From Entrophospora sp. SA101 (lineage: Eukaryota; Glomeromycota; Glomeromycetes; Entrophosporales; Entrophosporaceae), in the NCBI GenBank assembly GCA_958430865.1, contig CAUDNR010000902.1:8172-72171 (forward strand): a stretch of 64,000 nt of DNA, read 5' to 3'. The notes beneath the pieces are model-generated. The model was not told the origin of the DNA, ran no database searches, and was given only the letters and a program-made list of their open reading frames with translations. This document shows, one piece after another, positions 9,839-19,603 of this stretch. Position 1 is the first letter of the stretch. Every line of letters starts with the position of its first letter. The translations under genes and the position numbers were made by a program.

Positions 9839-12256
9839 AAGAGTATTAACAGTATCTCGGATAGTAAAACTAATATATAATTTTTTTAATCCAGAGTCAT
9901 GTGTAATTGTTCCGACATTGGTTGACCACCATGGAATTGCATGAAGGTAGTTTACATACAATAATTCCAAGAATGATGTAATATAACATGAGTTTCGCCA
10001 ATGCGGATATGATTGATATTTTTTGGGAAGTTCAATTACTTTTGGTTTTTCTTTTTTATTGCTAACATCTAAATTTTTATCATTAGATGGTTTATTTTTT
10101 AAAATGGCTTTAGCAGTATCTGGTGGTCTACGATCATTTACACCAGCACCTTTGGATTTCTTTCCTCTAGATGATTTGGTTGTTCCATATAATTCTGCAA
10201 CTTTTTTCCATGGTTCATCATGACCATATTTCAAGGAATGCCCTTTACTTTTGTTTTCATAATCAACTTCCAAAGCTATTACAAACAAAAGAAGGTTCTC
10301 AAGACCTAAATGAAATAAGTTCAAGGTTAATAAATAATCAATTTGTCAATTAAGTTAATAAATTATTTTTTATAAAATAAATACCTGTGATAATTGACTG
10401 ATTTGTAGTTCCACACATGTAATATCGAGAATGCATAGATTCTTGCGCATTTGTTGAATTTGGCAATACTTTGGATAGATCCTCATCCATAGAACTTAGT
10501 GCAGGAAAAAGGATTTTTCCTGCATCGGTATAAATCCACCATTCCAACCAAGTAACAATGTTTGACCAATTTTTCTTTATTTATTCAACTCGTTTAAAAA
10601 ATTCTCTAATATAAAGTTTTAAAAGTTTTAATGCCATTGATTGGAATATTGCTGAGTCTTCATGTTTGACGATTTCATAATTTCATGCAATCCTTGCTAC
10701 AGATTGCCGATAATGTTCCTGGCATCCTTTTAAAAAGTTCAATGCTTCGTTTTCCAAGTGTGTTTTATGTGAATCTAAAAGAGCTTGAGAGTATGAGGAT
10801 AAATTGATCTTTTCCAATTTATGTTCAACAAATGCATCAATGAATCCTCTTCTTTCAGCCAATACTAAAATCAATAACTTGTGCATAAAAATCATCACGG
10901 TTTTTTGCTTCACTTTCATAATGGTTATCAATCCATTGAAATAAATATTTAAAATGCTCTTTATAGTGAATCTTATCCTCTTTTAAAATCACTGTTATCA
11001 AAATGGGTATCCATCTTTTAAGAAGAGGACAATATGTGGAGCTATTCAATTAAAACGAAATTAGTAATAAGTAATAAAGTTTGTTGCTAAACCATCAAAT
11101 TCAAAAATTTCATTTACCTTGACAACAAAAACGCATTTGAAAAATATTTATAAGTACTATCTGTAACAATTCCTGAATAATTATTTGTTGAAAAACCTTG
11201 TTGCTGCATCCAATCCGATTGTAATATAACTATGCCTTTGTTAGTGAAATCAATTTTTCTGACAAAGTTTAGATGATCCAGCTGAAACTGTAATATATCT
11301 AAGAAAAAATTGTCTCCATGTTGGTGAGCTGTTTTTGTTATAATATTTTCTTCATCAATTATTGCACGACGATAATATCCAACACGATCACTATTTGTGA
11401 ACGATTCTGAAATATTACGAACTGAAGATAATGGATGATTCTCATCTAAAGACTGGCCTACCAACAATTTTTTTGGTAATGTTTCAGGTGCATTACGAAT
11501 TCGCTCTCTTAATTGATCTTTCTCATTATTAAAGGGCTTTGTTTGAATGCATTGTTTGTGGTGGTGGTGTCCACTGTGCAAAATATAATAGCAATATTCA
11601 TTATTGTCTGGTTGTTCTAATTGGATAAATTTACAACTCGCAGTACATTTGTTCCATTTTAAAGATCCTTTAAAAAAGTTTAATGAAATTGTAAATATTT
11701 TATTACAATTTACGTTCAATTAAAAATGAAATTTAACATACCATTACAAGTAGGTACTGAGCAATCCTTATTGATTTGTTCTTCAATTTTTTTTCCATGG
11801 CCTTTAATTATTGGTCTGGTTTGTGCATCACACATTTCGCATTCAATTGTTCCAAGACATTTTTTAACATTAAATTGTGCATTATAAGTAGATACTTTTT
11901 TTGACTCAACACAGTCAAATGCCCAACCACTCTGAAGCCAATCTCTTGGTTTTTCTTTATATTTAAAAATACAACTTCCACAAGGCCAATGTGGATACTC
12001 TCCGCCTAAGAAATATATATAATATATTCAATAAATAATAATAAGGTTTAATTAAATTAAATAAGTTTCAAGATTTACCATTATCACCATTTGAATTGCA
12101 ATGAGTACAAGCTTCACTGGAATCTAATTATTTAATTGAATAATATGTAATTATAATGAGGTATTTTACTGGAATTAACATTAAAAATTAAACACAACAT
12201 GTACCTTCGTAAATAGAGTCTTCAATTTTTTTGATGAAAGCAGAAAATTTATCCAT
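9839..12256 (-). pseudogene. GCM-MULE transposase, 5' half (copy B)
   Basis: The minus-strand ATG at 12,256 opens a short exon (MDKFSAFIKKIED). Later exons carry a GCM-like zinc domain at about 12,005-11,560: WPCGSC, CLGTIECEMC, CSVPTC, CTASC, then HSGHHHH. The Mutator core follows: first Asp in SGIVTDSTYKYF (about 11,160), second in VIDFS (about 10,860), CxxH in GCQEH (about 10,720), third acidic residue in TNAQESMH (about 10,440). It then runs through the linker into the start of the USP-like domain (WRNSCYITSF, about 9,985-10,010) and ends abruptly at 9,839 before the His and Asp boxes. Positions 9,839-10,843 duplicate 6,235-7,236 at very high identity. Stops: TGA where copy A has CGA (near 10,680) and TAA near 10,580. 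The GCM-plus-MULE pairing is a known combination; the peptidase fusion is the odd part. Confidence 0.7.
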
Positions 12257-12356
12257 TTTAAATAATGATTTATTTTGAGAATGATTTATTGAAGCTATCA
12301 AAGCTGAGTGTATTTATACAAAAATTTTTTTTTATGTAACTCATATTCTTTATCAT

Positions 12357-12672
12357 GAAAATCGTCAGTTTTTTAATTATTTCACAACAGTAATTATTTA
12401 AAAATTGTCAGTTTTTTAACATAATGTTTATTATTATTTAAAATCGTCAGTTTTTTAACATAATGTTTATTATTTAAAATCGTCAGTTTTTTAACATAAT
12501 GTTTATTATTTAAAATTGTCAGTTTTTTAACATAATGTTTATTATTTAAAAACATCAATTTTTTAACAGTCAGTTTTTTACATAATGTTTATTATTTAAA
12601 AACGTCAGTTTTTTAACAGTCAGTTTTTTAACATAATGTTTATTATTCAAAATCGTCAGATTTTTCAACATA
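12357..12672. repeat. Minisatellite, ~36-base unit
   Basis: About eight to nine head-to-tail units share GTCAGTTTTTTAACATAATG followed by TTTATTATTTAAAA. Some units are shortened. The array lies about 100 bases upstream of the transposase start codon, so it belongs to the 5' region of the composite element. Confidence 0.85.
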
Positions 12673-12802
12673 TGATTATTTTGAGATTTCTTTACTATTG
12701 CCAACTTGCTGTTTTTATTATTTTTTTATTTACTCAAATTTCTAGATTAATAAAACTGTCTTTTTAAAGTAATTTGAATTCAATCGAATGATTTTTTTTT
12801 TT

Positions 12803-12830
12803 AAAAAAATTAAAAAGGATATATCAGTCG
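12803..12830. repeat. Candidate right terminal inverted repeat of the composite MULE element
   Basis: This is the inverted partner of 4,901-4,928 (see that entry). Together they would delimit an element of about 7.9 kb holding both transposase halves and the WWE-RING gene. Confidence 0.4.
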
Positions 12831-12862
12831 CAGGACATTGCGGATCTACAGGGGGTCAAGTA

Positions 12863-12975
12863 GGGATGGGTCGGTTTCGCTAATAAACGGTTTGAACTCG
12901 GTTTGAAACCAACCCCTGGTTTTTTTTTTGGTTTGGTTTTTGGAACCGTTCAAACCGTTCAAACCGGTTACACAT
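12863..12975. repeat. Dispersed repeat, copy 2, with CCGTTCAAACCG units
   Basis: This is the same repeat as 4,588-4,668, here continued by further ACCGTTCAAACCGTTCAAAC units up to the N gap. Confidence 0.8.
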
Positions 12976-12997
12976 GATCAACATGTGACACAAATAG

Positions 12998-13007
12998 NNN
13001 NNNNNNN
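12998..13007. other. Scaffold gap (10 N)
   Basis: Ten N bases mark a contig join. The sequence on the right starts with an 86-base copy of 37,984-38,070, which makes the join suspect. Confidence 0.99.
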
Positions 13008-13094
13008 TAGGTCAATATCTTAATATAGGCAGAGTAATCAATCCGAAATATAAATTCATGCTGAACTTAATTTTCGCATCTTTACTTAGTTGTT
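13008..13094. repeat. 86-base duplicate of 37,984-38,070
   Basis: This segment is apparently identical and in the same orientation to the sequence just upstream of GPI8. The match starts directly at the N gap and ends at a TTGTT shared with the ArgRS intron that follows, a microhomology-type junction. Confidence 0.9.
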
Positions 13095-13114
13095 ATTATT
13101 ATTATAATATATAG

Positions 13115-13620
13115 GTGATGAACTTGCACTTGCTTTATGGAAAAAATTTAGAAATCTTAGTATTGAAAAATACAAACAGACCTATGCACGTTTGAATATA
13201 GATTTCGATATTTACTCTGGTGAATCTCAAGTGAAAAATGAGAGCATAACACAGGCATTATCTGCCATGAAAGAAAAAAATATTCTTGAAGAATCAGACG
13301 GAGCACTTATTGCTGATCTAAAAAAATACAAGTCAGATATTGCATTGATACAGAAGAATGATGGTACTACTCTGTATATTACCAGGGATATTGGTGCTGC
13401 AATTGAACGTTATGAAAAATACAAATTTGATGTAATGTATTATGTTGTAGCATCTCAACAAGATTTACATTTTAAACAACTTTTCAAACTATTGGAATTG
13501 ATAGGAGTTGAATGGGCTAATAAGTGTAGACATATAAATTTTGGTATAATTAATGGAATGAGTACTCGTAAAGGCACTGCTGTATTTTTGGATGAAATAC
13601 TAAATCAAACCAAAGAAAGC
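13115..13620 (+). pseudogene. Arginyl-tRNA synthetase exon fragment (third copy)
   Basis: The coding sequence matches 18,203-18,708 of the left ArgRS copy (and its mirror in the right copy) with no difference I could see, including the signature loop GMSTRKGTAVFLDEIL. Homology begins in the intron just before and stops at 13,620 inside the exon, where unrelated repeat sequence starts and gives a stop codon soon after. No upstream or downstream ArgRS exons are near, so this piece cannot make an enzyme. Confidence 0.9.
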
Positions 13621-15078
13621 AGGTCTAAACACAGGACCCCGGATTATTTTTGCTGAAGTTACATGTAAAAGTAGTGTTGGTCGCCAAAACTATTTTGAAG
13701 AGGCGAAAGTCAAAACTAAAATTAAAAAGTTATGTCATGCTGGATGTTACCTCATTTATAATAATCCAGGCCCCCATATTACTATTACTACGCTATGCGG
13801 CCAAATTTTCAAATATATAGATATTAATATGGTTGGCTCGGTCTAAAGACTTTCTATTGTTGTGTCATGTGGCCAAATTTCAAAAAAAATTGCAATTTTG
13901 TTAATTCATTAAAATTTTTTCAAAAAATAGGACTTCACGTGATTTTAGTTTTAAAATTATTCTTACTGCCAAATTTTAAATATGATAATCGTGGGATAGT
14001 TGAATTTAGTCTAAACTTGGTAATGATCTAGCGGCCAAATTCCTCGTGAACATATATAGTAAAATACATACATTAAACTTAAAGCCCTATCCTATCAACC
14101 AATAACGCTATTTTTTTAAAAAAGTAGGACAGAAAGTGACTTTTATACTTTTAAAATTTATGCAAAATTTAGGAGGTTTTTAGACAGAGCCAATTATAGC
14201 ACTTTCCAAAAATAATCCAGTGATTTACCAGCTAATCAGAATATTTGTAAAAAAAGTATATTTTAACTTTGAACCCCTATAACTCCACAAAATTTTTCCG
14301 ACTCTTCCAGTTTGAAAGTCGCGTGTCTTTAAAAGATTATAATTTTAGTGGTACCTTTAAATGTCCTGCACCATATTAATTAATAATAATATTTTCTATT
14401 TTTAAGTACACATTCCGTGATTTCTGCAGCATTCCACATTCACACATTAATATTTTCATCAGGAATTGGCGTTATTGTCTTATCTAAATATCTGGGGCTT
14501 TTCAATAGAAACGGATTATGTTGCGAAGATGATGTAAGAGGTTTACTGTTTTTGAAACTTTAAAGAAAAAATATTTCAATTAAGCTTGTCCCCCATAATC
14601 AAATATCAAATGTTGCAATGTTGCAACAAAACCGTAATGTTACAACCTTTACATATTATGCATAGTGTTGCAACATAGACATGATGCAGTTAGACCGCTT
14701 TTAAAAACATTATTATTATTCTTATAAACATAAACAAAAAATTTGAGTTCGTTTATCTATTCATCATCTAATTGCGGTAAATAAAGCATGTGGATCTCCA
14801 TTTTCGTCTATATTGCTTTTCTTGAAGGGATTGATATTCAAGATTTAATGCTTTTAAAAATCAATGAAGAACGGGTTTTCTACAAGGGGGAAAGGTAATC
14901 CACACATAATAAACATCATAACTAAAGCTTTATCGATTGTTTTGTGCGTGATTCTTCTAAATCAACTGAACAAAAATAACCATCAATATGATATTCTCCA
15001 GAATGTCCAGGAGTTTTTGCTTGTTTAGAAAATGTTGACTTTGTAAAATCAATTCATTTTTGATAGTTCAGATGCTTT
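13621..15078. other. Repeat-like DNA without recognisable gene
   Basis: The sequence has the look of degenerate interspersed repeats (for example GCGGCCAAATT occurs more than once). Around 14,605-14,690 there are dense GTTGCAAC/TTGCAACA motifs, which return at about 15,335-15,430, so the two blocks may be ends or fragments of one element enclosing the BED-finger remnant. No intact coding region was found. Confidence 0.45.
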
Positions 15079-15243
15079 TTAACATTGGAAAACATGAGAA
15101 TGTAAAATATATGGTCGGGCATCTTTAAAAAATGACAAACATGGCTTACATGTAACTTGGTAATGTCCATTACCAAGATGGTTTACCACGTGTAAAATAT
15201 TCCTATATTTTGGACCAAATTTATTTTTGTTATCAGTCATCAT
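15079..15243 (-). pseudogene. BED-type zinc finger fragment, probable hAT transposon remnant
   Basis: The minus strand from an ATG at 15,243 encodes 54 residues ending at a TAA at 15,079. The order is FGPKYRNILHVV, then CKPCLSFF, then LHSHVFQC, giving a C-x2-C...H-x4-C layout like the BED fingers at the start of hAT transposases. Downstream minus-strand sequence is full of stops. It lies between blocks of GTTGCAAC repeats at 14,605-14,690 and 15,335-15,430, which may be the ends of the element. Confidence 0.4.
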
Positions 15244-15889
15244 CTTTAATTATTATATTCGTGGGAAAAAGAAATGATATAATTAGAAAAGTAAGGATCA
15301 TACTTTTTTTATTTGTATAATAAATATTACATCATTACGGTTAGTTGCAACACCAACCCTCAAATGTTGTATTGTTGCAACACGAGTTGCAACACCGTAA
15401 TACCGTAATTTTACATTACGGGTGCCAACTCTAATTTCAATGCTTTACTATACAAACTGAGTATGGTTTCTAAGCCAAAAATGTTCCATCTATATATCAA
15501 TTTCATCTAAACGTTTACTAATGTTTGAGTTGTTGCGTTTTCGTGTTCTAGTATTGCATCAAAAAGTAATCCTTGCTGTAACGAGTTAAATTCATATTAA
15601 GATTTTGAGCATCTTGAACTTTTGATGGATTTCATTTAAAGAAATAATTCCAAGCAATGCTCCTTCTTTTACTTTCTCCTCGTAAATTATTTATTTATTA
15701 GTATGAGTTTGAGGACTAACGATATTTAAAGATGGTGTTGTTTCTAGACTTGGAGTAGGCTACAAATATAACAATCATGTTTGTTGTAATAGCATAATTT
15801 TTTGCAAGTGAAATAAGTGAGTTATAAATAAAAGGGGAATTTTTCAATTAATCAATCAGTCAAAAATAGATTTTTTGAGCCAACAGGAT
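15244..15889. other. Spacer with GTTGCAAC repeats
   Basis: This includes the second block of TTGCAACAC/GTTGCAAC motifs near 15,335-15,430. No coding region was supported. Confidence 0.4.
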
Positions 15890-16085
15890 TTATTCAGCTA
15901 TTAATTGGTTTTCCTGCAAAAATAATTCAGAAATCTGTCCTATTAAAGCTGTGTTGACTTCAAAGATGCCATTTATTGGTGTTAATGGAATTGATGCAAT
16001 ACAAAGGTGTCCAGAGTTGCATTGTCATATTTTCATGATCTTCCTGTTTAATAATATTCTCAAACCAAAAAGTTAATACAAAGAC
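15890..16085 (-). pseudogene. Diverged remnant of the transposon USP-like domain
   Basis: The minus strand keeps WFENIIKQED and, after a frameshift, CNSGHLCIASIPLTPINGIF followed by ALIGQISELF. These align with the peptidase region of copy A (WFESIISEEKE, CESGHVKVAPTP, FPINGIDDF, NLVGQVSALF at about 6,120-5,900). It is a third, much older copy of the same family, which helps to show that the domain belongs to a repeated element. Confidence 0.6.
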
Positions 16086-16139
16086 AAATTATCAAACGCT
16101 TGTGTTAACATTTACAAAATGAGGCTGACTGCCATCTGA

Positions 16140-16279
16140 CATTTCAATGAATATAAATTGAATTATTCATTTGAATTATTTATTCATTTTATTCAAATTA
16201 TCAAATTATTCGAATAAACTTTCAATGTAATTCGAATACTCATAATAATGAGGAACAAATAATTCGAATAGTCAAGGTT
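16140..16279. repeat. ATTCGAAT-type simple repeat
   Basis: Degenerate TTATTCGAAT units in both orientations; similar units form the larger array at 42,470-42,690. Confidence 0.5.
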
Positions 16280-16923
16280 GCATGTGGCAGTCTTAGGCTT
16301 TGAGTATTGTGCACTGTAAGAGCAAATGCATTCTGCAACGGAAATTGACACCTTGATGCCGGTATGTCATTGATATCAAAATTTGCAACGCTTTTCTGAA
16401 CGTTGATTTTCATCACATTGTTAGTTTTGGGAACGTAACTTCCACATTGTCATCATCAACGACTTTAGTTATCACTCCTGTTGTCCCATTGCAGATGTTG
16501 TGCTCGAACAGTTTATTGTTCAAAGAACATGACCCTCGCTCCATCCTGAATTGTAATGGATTTTCGGAGGTTCGTGTGATCATTGAAAGGCAAAGTTGCT
16601 AGACCACCATCAATCCTTTCACGATTTAAAGCGTCGACTACGGGGAAACAATAGGATCGGAGCACCGGTCATCAAAAGATAAGTGCTGGCAAACGAAGGC
16701 GTTTATTTGGTCTGATATTTCACGGGTACCAACAACGTGGGTGGTGCTTATCATCATCGGTGTTCATTCTGAACGCTTTGTAGTTGACCTCCACATATGT
16801 TTGTTCTTCTACATGGCACACAGCCTCCACAGTTACCGTATGTGTCCCACTGGCTGACTTGATGAACATGGTTGATGACAAGATAGACGACATAATAGGT
16901 TTTTTAAGTGGATTTAATAACAA
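16280..16923 (-). pseudogene. Pif1/Helitron-type helicase remnant
   Basis: On the minus strand, CNGTTGVITKVVDDDNVEV (about 16,495-16,440) and FPLQNAFALTVHNTQSL (about 16,355-16,300) match the C-terminal helicase part of Pif1-like proteins, where motifs such as NGTxGxV and LTVHKxQGLT are expected. The key Lys-Gly residues of the last motif are changed (VHNTQSL). An upstream open frame 16,720-16,923 may be part of the same gene. Frames shift repeatedly, so it is inactive. Such helicases in fungi are commonly parts of Helitrons. Confidence 0.6.
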
Positions 16924-17996
16924 ATAAAGAAATACTATGCAAAAAACAAGTGAGTAAAAAACATTCGAGAGGTGAATCGGCTAGTTTTTTATTCATTTAT
17001 TTATTTATACATCGCAGATAAAGGTCAATTTGATCGATTAGATGTTTTTTTCAAGTCTACATCACCATAGAAGAATAAGTTTTACAAATTTCGATTGTTA
17101 AAAAAATCAACTTCCCTTAATCAAAAAAAAAAAGATCTTCGCAAAGAAGTACCCTCTTGTGAATCAAAGGCCATTTGCGAATTTCGTTTGTTAAAAAAAA
17201 ATTAATATCATCATCATTATCATATGTTTATCTTCCAACCATCATTCCAAATGAGTGTTTTTTAATATCATCATCTATGAAGTTAGTATTTTCGTTACAA
17301 TATCCTTTAAATCGAAAGTTGAAAAATTCTTCATTATTGATTCAGGTTGTTGCCTCTCCAATAAATAAGGTTTTTTTAACATAATTTACTTCTCGATAAA
17401 ACATAACACAGTGATGATTGTTGTCATTTTTTAAAATTAAAAAAATGATTATGAATAGTGTGCGTGCATATTAATATGTGTATATATGTATTTAAAAAGC
17501 TTTTTACCGCAGATGAAACTTTACATTTTTTAACATTAACGTTTTTTTTTTTAACTTAAAAAAGAATAATAATTCCACGTTACTATTGTTTACTATTTAC
17601 AAAATTTACAAATATTTATTCTACTACTGCTTACCACCAGTTTTTTCGCACTAAAGCTGTTCTCTCAAAATGAGAAAAATCATGAAGAAAAAATTTTGAT
17701 TGGCACAAAATATTGCGAATTATTCTCTGAATAGAAAATTGGAGTTATTTAAAACAATATCTATGAAGCCACGCAGATTTTGATTTAATATTAACAATAA
17801 AGGAAAAAGACTTTTTCTGCTTGATAATGCTGTGCCATAAAAATTAAATCAAAAATCTTATTTTTTTTTTTTATAAATTAAACGTTTGTCCATTAAAAAA
17901 AAAATATTTGGATAGCTTATTTATAATGATAATAATAACCAAAAGCATAGGCTTTAATTTTGTACAACTTCAAAATCCAAAAAAGGTTTTAAATAA
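16924..17996. other. AT-rich DNA without recognisable gene
   Basis: No convincing coding region on either strand; the open frame at 17,175-17,384 lacks recognisable features. Confidence 0.4.
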
Positions 17997-18000
17997 GAGA

Positions 18001-18135
18001 ATTGCTATTTCTCACCGGTGGTGATTGTCACCACCCAAGGAATTAAATTTGCGTGGGGCGGAGTTAGGGTTGGGTTAATCATAAATTGCATAATTCCTTA
18101 GGTGGTGACAATCACCACCGGTGAGAAATAGCAAT
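18001..18135. mobile_element. MITE (~135 bp) with ~45-base terminal inverted repeats
   Basis: Both ends are ATTGCTATTTCTCACCGGTG... and its complement, continuing for about 45 bases with at most one mismatch. The middle is short and relatively GC-rich and non-coding. The ends also contain internal palindromes (GGTGGTGATTGTCACCACC). In the right arm the same element sits inside an ArgRS intron. Confidence 0.85.
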
Positions 18136-18202
18136 ACCCTAATAAATTTATAAATATTTTATTTATTATTATTGTCATTGTTATTATTATTATAATATAT
18201 AG

Positions 18203-19437
18203 GTGATGAACTTGCACTTGCTTTATGGAAAAAATTTAGAAATCTTAGTATTGAAAAATACAAACAGACCTATGCACGTTTGAATATAGATTTCGATATT
18301 TACTCTGGTGAATCTCAAGTGAAAAATGAGAGCATAACACAGGCATTATCTGCCATGAAAGAAAAAAATATTCTTGAAGAATCAGACGGAGCACTTATTG
18401 CTGATCTAAAAAAATACAAGTCAGATATTGCATTGATACAGAAGAATGATGGTACTACTCTGTATATTACCAGGGATATTGGTGCTGCAATTGAACGTTA
18501 TGAAAAATACAAATTTGATGTAATGTATTATGTTGTAGCATCTCAACAAGATTTACATTTTAAACAACTTTTCAAACTATTGGAATTGATAGGAGTTGAA
18601 TGGGCTAATAAGTGTAGACATATAAATTTTGGTATAATTAATGGAATGAGTACTCGTAAAGGCACTGCTGTATTTTTGGATGAAATACTAAATCAAACCA
18701 AAGAAAGCATGCATGAGGTGATGAAACAAAATGAGAATAAATATTCACAAATTGATGAACCTGATAAAGTAGCTGATGTAATTGGTATCTCTGCTGTAAT
18801 GATACAAGATATGTCAGCTAAAAGGTAATAATCATAGCATTAAAATATTAATGGGATTGCTTATTATTATTATTATTGTTATGTTTATTATTTGGTTTAA
18901 TTTTATATCATTTAGAATTCGTAATTACTCGTTTGATTGGAGTCGTATGTTTTCATTTGAAGGTATTTAAGCAAATATAAAAATCAACGTTTACATACAT
19001 GTATATATCTAGTGTTATAATTTAACTAATCTATATTTATTTAAAATTTTTTTTTTTCCAAATATACAGGTGATACTGGACCTTATCTTCAATATGCTCA
19101 CGCTCGACTTTGTTCAATTGAACGAAATTGCGGCCTAACAGTAAATCCTTCAGCCAACATTGATCTTCTATCAGAAGAAATAGCGTCAGTTCTTATGGAA
19201 ATGGTTGCACAATATCCCGATGTAGTTAAGAGTGCTTTACATACATTAGAACCTTGTACAGTTGTGACATATGCTATGAAGTTAAGTCACACGGTATCAA
19301 TGGCTTTAGAAAGTTTATGGGTTGTTGGAAAAGAACATGAATTAGCAGAGGCTAGGTTATTAATGTATTGGGCAACTAGAATAACGCTTGGAAACGCACT
19401 TAAATTACTTGGTTTGAAACCTTTGGAAAGAATGTAA
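18203..19437 (+). pseudogene. Arginyl-tRNA synthetase, 5'-truncated copy (left arm)
   Basis: Three exons (18,203-18,824, 18,916-18,962, 19,070-19,437) match exons 5-7 of the complete gene on the right arm. They hold the class I signature loop GMSTRKGTAVFLDEIL, the DTGPYLQYAHARL segment and the anticodon-binding helical domain up to the normal end LGLKPLERM. The four upstream exons with the catalytic HAGH motif are absent: the duplicated arm begins within intron 4 at the MITE. The remaining exons have no stop or frameshift, so the copy is young or is a second haplotype split by assembly. It runs tail-to-tail with PUS10, 166 bases apart. Confidence 0.88.
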
Positions 19438-19603
19438 CTAACATAGGATCAATTTATTAATTTATCAATAAATATTTAAAATTTGAAAATATTTTCAATC
19501 AATAGAACGCTTGACACTAGTAATTGTTTTTGTTGGATTATTCTTTTTTTAAAAAAAAATTTTTTGATGACGATGAATTTTATTAGATGAAAAATATTTT
19601 AGA

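Noticed and set aside
12357..12672. CRISPR-like array of ~36-base repeats
   Set aside because: The units are contiguous with no unique spacers and the genome is eukaryotic; it is a minisatellite.
17175..17384. 69-codon plus-strand frame as a gene
   Set aside because: Ser/Leu-rich translation of AT-rich DNA without domain, splice sites or supporting context.
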